Shown: positions 25,801-34,498 of the stretch, piece after piece
How the letters are laid out: every line of letters begins with the position of its first letter
How positions within the stretch are numbered: position 1 is the first letter of the stretch
Assembly: GCA_028023455.1 (NCBI GenBank)
Contig: JAQFVV010000320.1
Span: forward strand, 932,001-996,000
Length of the DNA: 64,000 nucleotides
Reading direction: 5' to 3'
Origin: Epiperipatus broadwayi
Lineage: Eukaryota > Onychophora > Udeonychophora > Euonychophora > Peripatidae
Notes under the pieces: generated by a model
What the model was told of the DNA's origin: nothing
Database searches by the model: none
What the model saw: the letters and a program-made list of their open reading frames with translations, nothing else
Made by a program: the position numbers and the translations under genes

Positions 25801-25884
25801 TTTGTTTTTGCTTTTAGCAGACTCACCACAGAATCAAGTTTATGGACTGATATAAGGAATATGAAATGTCTTCCTCGACTCTAA
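7583..25884 (+). CDS. DKK3: DKK3-like secreted Dickkopf protein, four exons, 201 aa
   Basis: Joining 7583-7750, 11327-11501, 18873-19071 and 25821-25884 gives one open frame of 201 codons with GT..AG introns of phases 0, 1 and 2. The protein has a signal peptide (about residues 1-17), an N-terminal cysteine-rich domain (residues 59-105) and a colipase-fold domain (118-197) with ten cysteines in Dickkopf order. The linker between C105 and C118 is only 12 residues, as in DKK3 and unlike the long linker of DKK1/2/4. Motifs such as CVFGRC and LCCARQHG resemble vertebrate DKK3 (CVWGHC, LCCAFQRG). DKK proteins are secreted modulators of Wnt signalling; the role of DKK3 is less settled than that of DKK1. 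The long acidic tail of vertebrate DKK3 is absent. Sequons are at N51 and N175. Two cysteines usual in the N-terminal domain are missing (see findings). Confidence 0.85.
7751..9230 (+). other. Intron 1, 5' part
   Basis: This is AT-rich intron sequence of the DKK3-like gene. It contains no open frame that looks coding and no repeat I can assign. It ends where the mariner element begins. Confidence 0.5.
9231..10350 (-). mobile_element. Dead mariner transposon in DKK3-like intron 1
   Basis: Degenerate inverted ends (agggggaccagaaagtaatc at 9233 and, inverted, aggtgggtcggaaagcaatc at 10348) are flanked by TA on both sides, giving an element of about 1.1 kb. The minus strand encodes a mariner-type transposase in pieces. 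There is an HTH-like stretch TVQELAEKLNSS, then ERVVTGDEK followed by a stop where W is expected, then VLCVFWDNHGIIHYEF with the second catalytic Asp, and finally SHPPY...PSDYHL near the third. Numerous stops and frameshifts show it is inactive. Mariners move by cut and paste into TA sites. Confidence 0.85.
10351..11326 (+). other. Intron 1, 3' part
   Basis: This is AT-rich intron sequence between the mariner and exon 2. I see no gene or repeat family. The acceptor is ttattatcgtag|ATTTTC. Confidence 0.5.
11327..11501 (+). CDS. DKK3: DKK3-like exon 2: N-terminal cysteine-rich domain
   Basis: This exon encodes residues 57-114 plus one base of codon 115, with acceptor tatcgtag and donor AAAAG|gtaagt. 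The cysteine pattern is C59, C65, C71, C78, C88, C94, C100, C105. Compared with DKK3 (C..D..CG.S..C.F....C.PC...LC..D.ECC...CVWGHC), the Cys of the PC motif is Lys (CKPK) and one Cys of the CC pair is lost (DGHCLKNF). The remaining spacing and the CVFGRC end fit DKK3 well. The domain and exon boundaries coincide. Confidence 0.88.
11502..12716 (+). other. Intron 2, 5' part, with one dispersed repeat
   Basis: This is AT-rich intron sequence. The segment 12297-12372 (atgagctttaaaacagtttg, then agaacaccatt) has a diverged copy at about 15640-15735 and is a repeat of unknown family. There is a G run at about 12531-12542. No exon is visible. Confidence 0.5.
12717..13690 (-). mobile_element. RTE-like LINE fragment (RT region) in DKK3-like intron 2
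   Basis: The minus strand encodes reverse transcriptase of an RTE-type non-LTR element in three frames. The pieces are KDQAGFKSNFSTMDHIQ with FVDYEKAFDSI (13330-13569), FTDDVVLFENN (13091-13276, the catalytic FxDD motif) and YKYLGQIITTDGNIMNKINH to MERCLLGVTRRE (12733-13140). The 3' end, which carries HIFRRDDNRW in other copies, is missing, and so is the 5' endonuclease. The copy is inactive. The same family recurs at least eight times in the window. Confidence 0.85.
13691..15289 (+). other. Intron 2, middle part
   Basis: This is AT-rich intron sequence with no coding pattern. There is a small local repeat at 14139-14175 (gtcacccctaatgcat / gtcaccccctgcatt). Nothing else can be supported. 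Confidence 0.45.
15290..15620. other. GC-richer patch of unknown nature in intron 2
   Basis: From gggcctttcagagaaaatgc to gctttgccttctcc the base composition is clearly less AT-rich than the rest of the intron. I could not find an open frame, tRNA-like box or inverted ends in it. On the minus strand it contains cggtcccgtaagt, which looks like a splice donor. Candidate explanations are an old insertion, an unrecognised SINE or an unannotated exon of an antisense transcript. Confidence 0.3.
15640..15735 (+). repeat. Second copy of a dispersed repeat (see 12297-12372)
   Basis: The run from atgagctttaaaacagtttg through agattgcttttagaacacc to aataacttgaag matches 12297-12372 with scattered substitutions and a small insertion, in the same orientation, 3.3 kb apart in the same intron. 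The family is unknown and there is no coding content. Confidence 0.5.
16406..16950. mobile_element. Foldback element B, copy 1, in intron 2
   Basis: Long inverted ends: taatatagggtatatgagca at 16431 pairs with tgctcatataccctatatta ending at 16950. Complementarity continues inward for more than 100 bp (gataaataatcaccaatat against atattggtgattatttatc). The left end extends further (gaaacacaggc), as in the copy at 54952, while the right end lacks this part. Direct repeats aataataaatcttt at 16392-16405 and 16951-16964 look like a 14-bp target duplication. The frames within it (16554-16736 and the overlapping minus frame) are products of the palindrome, not genes. Confidence 0.65.
17350..18535 (+). 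mobile_element. RTE-like LINE fragment with internal 77-bp tandem duplication
   Basis: The plus strand encodes RT pieces: KEQAGFKNSFNIVDHIQVF and FGFVDYEMAFDF (17347-17685), then FSNDVVF where FADD is expected, then FSQKMKLKIDNDELEEV and KYLGQIITPDENI (17934-18155). The 3' tail ends near 18535 in a gatgatgatga run. A 77-bp segment is duplicated in tandem (18137-18213 and 18214-18290), repeating the part that reads YGSETWTLNRRA. The copy is 5'-truncated and has many stops; it is not functional. Confidence 0.85.
18536..18872 (+). other. Intron 2, 3' end
   Basis: AT-rich sequence between the RTE fragment and exon 3. It ends in the acceptor gttaaattttag|GAGCTC. No other feature is visible. Confidence 0.5.
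18873..19071 (+). CDS. DKK3: DKK3-like exon 3: colipase-fold domain
   Basis: This exon completes codon 115 (phase 1) and runs to residue 180 plus two bases of codon 181. It carries nine of the ten cysteines of the Dickkopf C-terminal domain: C118, C124, C129, C130, C139, C149, C164, C166, C172. The order C..C....CC........C.........C......C.C.....C is that of the colipase/Dickkopf fold, which in DKK1 binds LRP5/6. The sequon NIS is at 175. The donor is taken as AATGTAAG|gtcagt because only this keeps the frame into exon 4; an alternative gtaagg lies 5 bases upstream. Confidence 0.88.
19449..22795 (+). mobile_element. L1/Tx1-like non-LTR retrotransposon in intron 3
   Basis: A nearly complete second ORF of a LINE can be followed through several frames. 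An APE-type endonuclease begins INVRGLN near 19480 and has GVAILIKKFPLSLF and LLGDFNVAYNEF (19608-20018). A linker follows (20037-20480), then an RT start PISMRLLMIKIIESIIKN (20910-21173), the catalytic YMDD at 21404-21415, and a C-terminal part (MLSKVYLSVHGKVSLLNML at 21657). A zinc-knuckle-like CQICKKEEETIEHILYVC lies near 22290-22345. The 3' end is A-rich (ataataaaagtaatc then an A run, about 22760-22795). Many stops and a G run at about 21806 make it inactive. A related minus-strand copy is at 57.8-59.5 kb. Confidence 0.8.
22796..23239 (+). other. Intron 3, sequence between LINE and foldback copy
   Basis: AT-rich DNA with a (GT)n(AT)n microsatellite at about 22819-22850. No coding pattern is seen. 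Confidence 0.45.
23240..23490 (+). mobile_element. Foldback element A, left-arm copy in intron 3
   Basis: This matches the left arm of the foldback family best seen at 34499-35057: agtagcaccactcagtgcaa, catccaatatccctag, gatctgagatcactgcatc, ggatctaatgcaatcctcc and a tail ending near caaactcaactagaggc. Only the left arm is present. There is no coding content. Confidence 0.65.
23491..24741 (+). other. Intron 3, AT-rich part
   Basis: Very AT-rich intron DNA with pyrimidine-rich stretches (about 23850-24190). No exon, repeat family or RNA gene can be supported. Confidence 0.45.
24742..25018. mobile_element. Foldback element A, short palindromic copy
   Basis: The element begins aaccactaaacatcacatg and ends as its complement (catgtgatgtttattggtt). 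The arms are about 110 bp and include aaaactctccatacagtag and its inverse ctactgtatggagagttt. The interior is the start of the full family consensus (cttgtgcataaaatctctatctgg). It shows where the outer ends of this family lie. It abuts the next copy directly. Confidence 0.7.
25019..25440. mobile_element. Foldback element A, right-arm copy with internal region
   Basis: The copy starts with the internal block containing agacaccaaaatgtatggg and gactatataagctaatgag, also found at 35728. It continues as the right arm (ggagggttgcattagatcc, aggtgcagtgctctcagatc, ggatgagtaggcactac) and ends at ctgtatggagagttttgcc. The left arm is missing. There is no gene. Confidence 0.65.
25821..25884 (+). CDS. DKK3: DKK3-like exon 4: last cysteine and stop
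   Basis: Acceptor tttttgcttttagcag|ACTCACC. The exon adds codons 181-201 (RLTTESSLWTDIRNMKCLPRL) and TAA at 25882-25884. C197 is the tenth cysteine of the colipase-fold domain, so the domain is complete only with this exon, which supports the gene model. The protein ends four residues later, without the C-terminal extension of vertebrate DKK3. Confidence 0.8.
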
Positions 25885-25923
25885 AGTGAACTGCAAATTC
25901 AGTTTGTATAATAACCAAATGTA

Positions 25924-25974
25924 AATAAATATAAAACTACTGTAAATACATTGAAAATTTTACATATAAATAAA
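25924..25974 (+). terminator. Candidate polyadenylation signals of the DKK3-like gene
   Basis: AATAAA occurs at 25924-25929 and 25969-25974, 40 and 85 bases after the stop codon, followed by T-rich DNA. The position suits a short 3' UTR. In this AT-rich DNA the hexamer alone is weak evidence. Confidence 0.45.
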
Positions 25975-26426
25975 AATTTTTGTTTCATTAAAATTTTTCC
26001 ATGGTTGTTTAATATAGTTTAAATTTTTTTATATTAATATTTTTTCAATTTTTTAAGATTAATATTTTATTAAATATTTAATATAATTCATTTAACATTA
26101 TGTAAAACAGAATTATTGCTTAAAATAAAATTAATAAAGTTTGGGCTAAGACTGAAATTGATCACTATTAGTGATATTTTTCTTTACAGAAATTTAAATA
26201 GTTCACAGCAGAACAAATATTTCAAACAATCCATCTGCTACCCAAGAAAAACAGTGGTGGAAAAAAATTATCATCAGTCATTCCAATTATCATGTGGCAA
26301 TGATTTTTAGCACGTTACCATTCTTGTATTACATTCTAGCTAAGAATAACTAGATATCTTTTTTATCAATCAAATATTAGGTCATAGTGTGTAACTACAG
26401 CAGCAAGTAAATCATTACATTATAAA
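25975..26426. other. Intergenic AT-rich DNA
   Basis: I see no gene or repeat here. The frame 26116-26310 has no recognisable domain. Confidence 0.4.
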
Positions 26427-28690
26427 TCATCCTTGTTTCCAACCATTGTCAATCCATTACAGAATTAAGATATCTCCAAATTTAATCCAGTTTTCTGATT
26501 ACTAGTCTCTCTTTAAAACACATAAGAAAATTTTTTTGTTATTTCATCCATCCATCTTACACATGGTCTCTTTCTATGTCTTAAATCATTTGGAACCCAC
26601 TTTAAAACTTGAATTGTTCATATATTAAATTTTCTATCAATATGACATAACTCCATTTCAGTCTCTTAATACTTTTAATGATGTCACTCATATCTACTTA
26701 TTTTCTAACCCATGTATCTCATCTTGATCTCTTTTTGTTACTCATTGAGTAGTGTCCAAATCTCTAAGCCATAAATAAGAAATGATCAAACATATTTATT
26801 AAAAATTTACACATCTTTCCTTTTAATATTGTTTCTACCAAAAGTAATCTATCCAAATTTAATCCTATGGTTAATTTCATCCAATATATAATCTGATCAA
26901 GATATTTGCAATTGTTAAATTCTTCTAATTCAAGATCAACAGTCTTTGTTTTCTTCTGAAAATATTCATTGAATATTACTTTAGTCTTTTTAGCATTTAT
27001 TTTTAATCCTACTTTTTATTTTCATCTGATAACTTTTGCAACATTTGCCGAAGTGTTATTTGCAAAAACATCACAGAAAACTCCAAAATCTAAATGACTT
27101 AAATAATCTCCATTTATTTTACTCCTTAAGATTTCCATTTTAATTCACAAAATACTCCTTATAAAACTGCTGCAAAAAGTTTTAGAGAAATTACTCTCAT
27201 ACTCTTCTCATTATTAATTTTCTTAGTATCATCATGTAATCTAATTGGTTGCATTTTGATAAATATTCTTCAGAATAACATCAGTCTATATCTTGATTAT
27301 CTAATGATTTAATCACTATGGAAATGTTTATAAAATCAAATGCTCTTCCATAACCTACATATCCCAAGTATAAGGGCAGCTCCTATTCGTCAAACTTTTT
27401 TCAATAATTGGATATGATCCACTGTGCTAAAACCACTTTTAAATCCAGATTGTTCTTTTGCTTTATGAGAATCCAAAGTTAACTATAGATGATTTGTGTT
27501 TATCTTGATTAAAATTTTGTATAGAACTAATAGAAGACTGACCTTTTTTATCATCTTTCTTAAATATCATTGTCATTATCATATTATTCCAATCATCTTT
27601 TGCATCTTTATCATTTAGACATTTGGCATAAAATTTTATCAATATTTTTTTCCTGATTTTTTTTTATGATATCCTGGAACTGTTCTTTTCATTTCATATC
27701 ATATGCCAGTCAATTCAGATTTTTTTATTGCTATAGAATTCTCCCATATGTTATCCTTCTTTTTAGTAATAATTCCTTTTTTTTTCTTTTTGCAGAAATA
27801 ATTTTCCTTCCAATATTAAGAGTTTGTTTTACACGTTTGATACTTTTATTCTCTTGTTAATTCACAATTATAATTTTATATATCATTATTAACTCTTTTA
27901 TACCATTTTGAAAAATTCTAGATATTTTTCTTTAATGGATTATTTTTACAAATGTTTATATTCCTTTTTTTTTTTCATATATTATTTTGTCTCATAAAAA
28001 ATTTACTGGTAAATTGGTTTCTTTTTTAAACCAGTTATTTTTCCTGCAGTTCTTAAAAATGTACCAATTAATTTCTTATTGATTTCATTCACATCTGAAT
28101 CATCTTCAAAATCTTTTAATATTTTCAAACAATTTTCAAATTCTAATTTAAATTCACTGGACTGTTCCTGAAGATTAAAAATATCAATCGATATTATTTT
28201 TAATAATTTGCATCTGTCTAATTTTACATTAATATGTATCTTACATCTCACTAATTGATGATCACTTCTTGAGTTGAAACTTTTAAGAACAATATAATCC
28301 TAAAACCTGTTTTCTATTAGTCAAAATAAAATTCAATTCTGCTGTAATTTCATTTAGATGCTTCCATGTCCATTTTTCTTAAATAAAGAATCCATAAAGT
28401 TTTTATTTTTTTTTGCAAACTCCAAAAGTCTATCTATATCCTATCTCACTTCTATTACCATAACCAATTTTTCTCACATCAGTTTTATCTTTTATTTATC
28501 ACTTCTGGCATTAAATTCCATGACAATTTAAAAATATTGTTCAGCTAATCAAAGCATTTTGTACATTCATATAAAAATTCTCTTCTTCACAATTATTATT
28601 GTCTTGATAAGATTCACACATTTCTATATTCTAATTAGTTGGATTCGTGTTATCAAGTCTTCAGCAGAGTATTTGTGAATATATTTGTAA
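26427..28690 (-). mobile_element. RTE-like LINE, about 2.26 kb, 5'-truncated
   Basis: This is the longest copy of the RTE family here. Reading on the minus strand from about 28690 one finds the end of the APE-type endonuclease and a linker (28003-28251: KLDRCKLLK, DIFNLQEQSSEFKLEFENC, DDSDVNEINKKLIGTFLR). The RT follows with a recognisable but broken QSGFKSGFSTVDHIQ, and then the region equivalent to HIFRRDDNRW. The element ends in the family's 3' sequence (complement of catccttgtttccaaccattgtcaatcc). Stops and frameshifts are everywhere. Confidence 0.8.
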
Positions 28691-29004
28691 ATAAATAAGT
28701 ATTCAAAAATTTTATTTTTCTCTCTTTTAAATAGAATCACACATTTTAAATTTGGATATTACTATGATGATGAATTGGGGGGGCGGAGGCATCTCTAGAG
28801 TCACCTGATTATATCCCCATTCCAAGATGAAATATACTATTAGTAATGAGGTGATTGGTTTTGTATGTGAATTGATATGGGTAACAAGCTTTTACATGCT
28901 TATGTTTGGTTTTATTTATCAAATGTTACATATATTTAAATGTGTTTTGACCCATGTCTTGGATTTATTATTTACACCTGAGTGTATATTTAATTAATAC
29001 ATAT
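28691..29004. other. Short AT-rich spacer between RTE fragments
   Basis: Contains a run of G at about 28778 and nothing that looks coding or repetitive. Confidence 0.4.
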
Positions 29005-29345
29005 AATCATCATCATTTTCACCCACTATTGATCCATTGCAAAATAAAGCTCTCTCCAAGTTTAATTCAGTTTCTCCAATTTATAATCTCTTCTCCACAT
29101 CACTCCAGCATTTTTTATTTCATCCATTAACTTACATGTGCTTTCTTTCTAGCTCTTCTATCATCTCTTGGAATCCAGTTTAAAATTTCAACTGTTTATC
29201 TATTATATATTTTTTAATAATATATCCAACACAGCTCCATTTCAGTTTTTTAATTATTAAATGATGTCAGTAACATCTGTTCTCTCACCTATGTATTTTG
29301 TTTCCAATCTCTTTTTGTTACTCCTAACTTACATCTCTCCATACT
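29005..29345 (-). mobile_element. RTE 3'-end fragment
   Basis: The segment from atcatcattttcacccac through gatccattgcaaaataaagc to ctctttttgttactcc is the complement of the 3' end of the RTE family, covering the region after the reverse transcriptase. It is about 340 bp and severely 5'-truncated. Confidence 0.75.
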
Positions 29346-29582
29346 GTGATTGCAATGCTATGAATATATGTTTTGCAAAAGTTTTATTTTCTTGAAGAGA
29401 TCACATATTAATTTAAACAATAAATGTCACTTTTGATATGGGGGGGGGGGGGGCAAACTCTGGCATCCATTGATAAGATATATGCTCTGGAATAAAATAT
29501 ATAGTATATAGTGAGAAAGTAGTTATTAGTTTCTTTGTGCATTGATATGGGTAATTAGCTATTTATTTATTTTCATGTTTAT

Positions 29583-29735
29583 ATCATCATCATCAACCAT
29601 TATCAATCCATTACAGGATGAAGATCTCTCCAAGTTCAATTTATCTCCAATCTTTAGCTTCTCTTCTCCACATCACCTCTGCACACTTTCTTATTTCATT
29701 CATCCATCTCACATGTGGTCTCTTTCTTATATATG
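29583..29735 (-). mobile_element. RTE 3'-end fragment, about 150 bp
   Basis: Starts atcatcatcaaccattatc and runs through ccattacaggatgaagatc and catctcacatgtggtctc, the same 3' end as at 29005 and 48100. It is a very short 5'-truncated insertion. Confidence 0.75.
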
Positions 29736-31521
29736 GTTTCATTAATCAACTTTGTTATACATACAGTACATAGTAACTACAACTTGATTCACAAAGTTGA
29801 ACTTCCTGCACGCATACCTTTGTCGTCTTTCTTCACTTTAGGTAAAGAAATTAATGGCTATTAATAATCATATCATTCCTAGCTCAGATATATATATTAA
29901 ATCTAATAAATCGTCCAAATAAATATTGTGGCATTACAATATTTTTACTCATATATTATATATAACATTTATTTTCTATTTACATTTAATTTTAAAAATA
30001 GACGCACACAGACATATATTTGTAGTATAACTAAAAATAAGTAATAGATTGAATGGAATGATCTTGTTTAAAAAATAGCATGTAAACTCTTGCAAATGCT
30101 AATACCCAAATTTTTATTTATTGGCCACCAAAATGAGATATCTCTTTAATACGATTACCAACTAATTCAGGCATTTGAGAGAATGAAATTTAATTGTATA
30201 TTGAATATTCAACAATAATATAATTTTGCATTAATTTTTTCCAAAGGCATAATAACTCTCATTTTAAATAATATTAGGGAAAAACCAAATCACTTATTAA
30301 TGAAAGTTCTTTTCAATAAGTAATGAAGACTGATCTAATATTTAAAATCAGTCAGAATATAATTAGTAGTTACAATTTATCACCTGAAATAGCATATTAT
30401 CATTAGTAAGAGATGGAAAGTCCGGATTATTCATAGTATGAGAAAATTCATTTAAGTAAATGAGATTTCATAGATAAAACAAAAATAAAATTAGGATGGG
30501 TTAAAAATGCTGAATAGGTTGATCTTGTTATTTTTCAAGAATATAAAAATGTTTGAGAAAAGCCATAAATAAAATTTTAGATCAACAAAATTTCAGCAAT
30601 TCTGTTAGAATAAAAATCCTCAGAAATTTGAAACTTATTACTCTTATACTTCATAAATATTTAGTTTTATTTACATCATAATTTTTTTAAAAAAAATAAA
30701 AAAGTGAAGCAGAATTAATTGCATAAGTAGTTCTAACTTTTAGTCACTTATAATTTATACATTACATAATGCAAGTTTCACAAAAAGTATTACCATAATC
30801 AATCTATTTGGCTCATCTATTAATGACATCAACATAGGTAAGTCTAAAAAAACATTGAATAATGCAGAGAAGATTAACAGTAATAGCCAAATATTAATTT
30901 ATCCACAAAGATTGAAACCTGGAAGATGGTTTCAAAAACTGCTCTAAAAGTGTGACATCAGTTTCTTTTAGTTTGGTTGCTGACCCAGGTTATATGATTT
31001 AATTATAAATTCATAATTTAAATTAGTAAATAACAAAGAATAACACTATATGATAAACATTATAAAGTTGTGATTAAATGAACATATGTAATATATATGT
31101 AATGCATAAAGAAATAAATGGTTAACAATACAAGAAAAAATTTAACCTCAACTTGGATTTTGCTTGTAGATACCAGATTCTTTATTTAACAAAATCTATG
31201 CTGAAAATATTTTTAAAAAACTACAAAGATATCAAAGATAATCTACAATTAATTATCTTAGTTATATTATGAAATAATTTAACTACAAAAACAAAATAAT
31301 ACCAATGACAATTTTAAAAAAGTTTATAATTTTAAAGCTTAGTCATCCTTCTTTATCACGATTATGAGACTTCAGCTTTAATATAATTCATAAGTCTAAA
31401 TTAATTTTTTCAACAAAATATCTGTACGATGTTTGTCAGAATTAAGCAAAAATAAGAACAAAAAATGTTAATTATATCTTTAATTCTAAATGGTATTTCC
31501 ATTGCTTTTCTTTACTTATTG
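29736..31521. other. Gene-free AT-rich DNA
   Basis: Nearly 1.8 kb without a frame that looks coding, a known repeat of this window or an RNA gene. Confidence 0.45.
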
Positions 31522-31800
31522 TAATATTTATAAACTTGTTGCAAAAGAGTCTTAAGAAAAGGTAAAATAATTTAAATTTAAAATTTATATTGCGCTAAGC
31601 ATGCTTTTGATAGAATACTGCCAGAATCATAGCTCTGTCTGATTTCGCACTTAAAAAGCTGCTACCTTTTAACTGCGAAATAAGACAGAGCTATGATTCT
31701 GGCAGGGTTCTGCCGAAAGCATGATTAGCAAAATATAATTTTAAATTTAAATTATTTTACCTTTTCTTAACTCTCATTTATAACAAGTTTATAAATATTA
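31522..31800. repeat. 279-bp near-perfect hairpin element
   Basis: Outer arms taatatttataaacttgttg and caagtttataaatatta, then aagaaaaggtaaaataattt against aaattattttaccttttctt, then gccagaatcatagctctgtc against gacagagctatgattctggc. The two halves are complementary over about 125 bp each, with small bulges, and are closed by a loop of about 24 bases (cttaaaaagctgctacctttt...). The inner 60 bp are much less AT-rich than the rest. There is no coding frame. It is probably a palindromic MITE; a transcript across it would form a long double-stranded stem. Confidence 0.75.
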
Positions 31801-32208
31801 TAATTATATCAGTATACAGAGAAAATAGTGTGGAAATAATAAATGGAAAGTTTAGAAAAATGTGTTAAAAAGTATGTTAAAAAAATATTTGTTAATGGGA
31901 AAATTAAAAAAGTGAAAGATATTAAAGTTTTAACATATACTTAAAGGACAAAAAAATAGTGATATATGTTATCTTGGGCTGTAAAAGACATTTTTTTTTA
32001 TAAGTAATCTTAAGACAGAGAATAATTGTAAGACGGGAATTAGAAGTTAGATATTAAGGACAGGGATTAAATTTGTTTTAAGCAAATAAATTGTAGTAAA
32101 GAAAGAATATATTGATAATAAAAAAAAAGGAATTATAAATTATATTGGCACCCAGCCAAAAAGTCAGTAGAATTTAAAATTGTATTCCAAACAATAGATT
32201 GTAGTCAA
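31801..32208. other. AT-rich spacer
   Basis: Purine-rich and A-rich DNA between the hairpin and the SINE. No feature is seen. Confidence 0.4.
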
Positions 32209-32312
32209 GTGTTGTTAGTCGAGAGATCATCGCACCTGCCTTGCAAGCAAGTAGTTGGTTGCAGACGGGTGTGGGTTCACTTCCCGGCCGATGCTATGAC
32301 ATATGGAGAAAA
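32209..32312 (+). mobile_element. tRNA-derived SINE, copy 1
   Basis: A tRNA-like head of about 90 bp is followed by an A run. It has an A-box-like ttagtcgagaga, an anticodon-arm-like ctgccttgcaagca (loop cttgcaa, anticodon TGC by position) and a B box gggttcacttcccgg. It ends gatgctatgacatatgg and then A8. The reading frame across it (32209-32400) is a by-product. Copies at 33293 and 53156 and a fragment at 53728 share the 3' motif gccgatgctatgaca. Confidence 0.65.
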
Positions 32313-33042
32313 AAAAACCAATAGATTGTATTGTCTACTATTCCAATGTGACAGGCAAGCAGAAAATTTTTTAAAATCATTTTTCTTAAATAGGAGTTGA
32401 ACCAAAAACTTTTAAATCTAAAGTCAATCACTTTATTACTGGGCCAATTGTTCAGAACAGTAGTTTCATTATGAATATTATTTGAAGCAAGTTTTTTTAG
32501 GCTTTATCAATCATACATTTTGTTTATCACAAACGATAAAAATCAAAAGTAATATTTACAAATTTACCAAAAATCAGATACTATAATGAAGAATATAAAA
32601 TAAAATTTATAAACTTATTTAGAATATTTGAAATCTATTTTAAATAAATACTATGGTGTAAATTAAAATATGTTGACTGGAAAACAATTACTAGCCTTAT
32701 ATTGATAACCTAATCTTTCATATTATTAAATCAATTTATATGATAGCTATATGGATCTGATATTATTTAGGTATCTTGACTTTTTACCAAACTAGCATGA
32801 CTCTTTTAGTTTAATATTTGGCAGCTGTAATTTTTCTTACTGATTACAAATAGATGGTGGAGGGTTTACAGTAGTGCACTCAGGCTTCTTTTTATTTTAG
32901 AACTAAAGAAAAATTACTTCTATTAAATGCAATTAAAAGCCATAAATTTGTCTTCTAAGTTATTCATGATTTCACTACTTTTATATATACATATCAATTT
33001 TCTTATACTTTTTAAAGCTCTGATTCTCTTAATATATAATTA
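32313..33042. other. AT-rich spacer without recognised features
   Basis: No gene, tRNA or repeat of this window was recognised. Confidence 0.4.
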
Positions 33043-33130
33043 ATATTTACTAAGGCATTAAACCTTTAAGCCTGTGCCTTGAAAGTACGAAGGTAGGGAC
33101 CTCTACGGGTCTTAACCACAAGCTTACTCT
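33043..33130. repeat. Sequence sharing two motifs with the hairpin at 4.89 kb
   Basis: It begins taatatttactaaggc, as at 4885, and contains gtagggacctctac at about 33092, the inverse of gtagaggtccctac at 4902. The second inverted arm is not present. It may be a half copy of the same small element. Confidence 0.45.
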
Positions 33131-33212
33131 TCGGAAGAAAAGGGATAATTATGAATATAAATTTTATATTTTCTAATTCCTTTTGCTGTGTATGTGTATG
33201 TTGATATTTTTT

Positions 33213-33263
33213 ACACACACACACATATATATATATACACACACAAATGTAGAAACTTTGAGA
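33213..33263. repeat. (CA)n(TA)n microsatellite
   Basis: A run of acacacacacac followed by atatatatata and more acacac. The frames crossing it on both strands are not genes. Confidence 0.7.
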
Positions 33264-33292
33264 GAGAGAAAAAGTTACAAACAAGTTGCAAT

Positions 33293-33398
33293 GATGTTAG
33301 CCAAGAGGTAATCGCAGCTGCCTTGCAAGCAAGTAATTGGTTGCAGACGGTTGTGGATTTGCATCCCAGCCGATGCTGTGACATATAAAAAAAAAAAG
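33293..33398 (+). mobile_element. tRNA-derived SINE, copy 2
   Basis: Same family as 32209: gatgttagccaagaggtaat, then ctgccttgcaagcaag, a damaged B box ggatttgcatccc and the end gccgatgctgtgacatat followed by A11. It lies just after a microsatellite. About 100 bp long. Confidence 0.65.
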
Positions 33399-34498
33399 TT
33401 ACAATGATTGCTGAAGATCAAAAAATAGCCAAATTATCATGTAAGGTTTACAAATAATTTACTTAATTTATAATTTGAAATAATTTTGATTGTTTGAGTA
33501 GTAAAAATGTTCATCGCTACTTTGTAAAAAACACATATAAATACATTATTTCAACCTTAATAACACTGTTTGTTTAAGTAGGGTAGCGCTATCTCATGCA
33601 TTGCTTTGTAAGCTAATGAGTAATTATATGCTAAGATAGGAGTTTGTTTAGGTTAATCAGTATTACGTGAATTATCTGTTCTCTGCTTCATTCAAAATTC
33701 ATACCGATAAAAATCCTCACTTCTATTGCGGTTGCTTCTGGCATGCAATATCTTGAGAAAAAGCTCTTGGCAGAATATTTCTCAAGTTGATTGGCTTGGT
33801 AAGCATTCTGAGTAATAGGCACTTAAATTGTAGATGCTATTTCATCAAAACGTTGGGAATTAATTAAAACTAACCCTAAGTTTAACCCCAAAACTATTTT
33901 ATTTATATATAATGTACTAATTTCATAAAAAAACAATTATTGTCATTAAATTATAAAGAATAAAAATGTATAGCATTAATAAAACAAGTATGATATTAGT
34001 CAATGGAAGATAATATATTTGGCTACCATATAGAAAGTTTTTTATTGATAAAATAAATGAAAATTAAAAACACATTTTGTTTTGAATGGCAGCAGGCTTT
34101 ATAAACTGAATGTTGTGGAAGAGCTGTTTTTTGATGAAGTCTTTAAGAGATTAAATTCATGCTATAGTAGGAGTCTCTTGCAACATGTTTCTTGGATTAA
34201 TTTCAAGAATAATAAAGGAGCAGAATCACACATTACAATATGACATTTTGTAATATGCTGCTAATGGTAATTGGTTAAAATATATAAGAAAATATAAATA
34301 ATCATGAATTAATTTAGTCTAGAGGAATTATGAATACCAAACAGGTGACTGCATACATAATAGAGTGGCTATATAATTTTTATTTTTAATTAACTTATTT
34401 ATAAGTCATGGATAATGATCATACTGGTCATGCATGAAGGACAAACCCTTCATACAGATCTAGTTATGCTTTGATATTATCATAAGATAAAGTTAAAC
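33399..34498. other. AT-rich DNA without recognised features
   Basis: More than 1 kb with no coding pattern or repeat that I could match elsewhere in the window. Confidence 0.4.
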
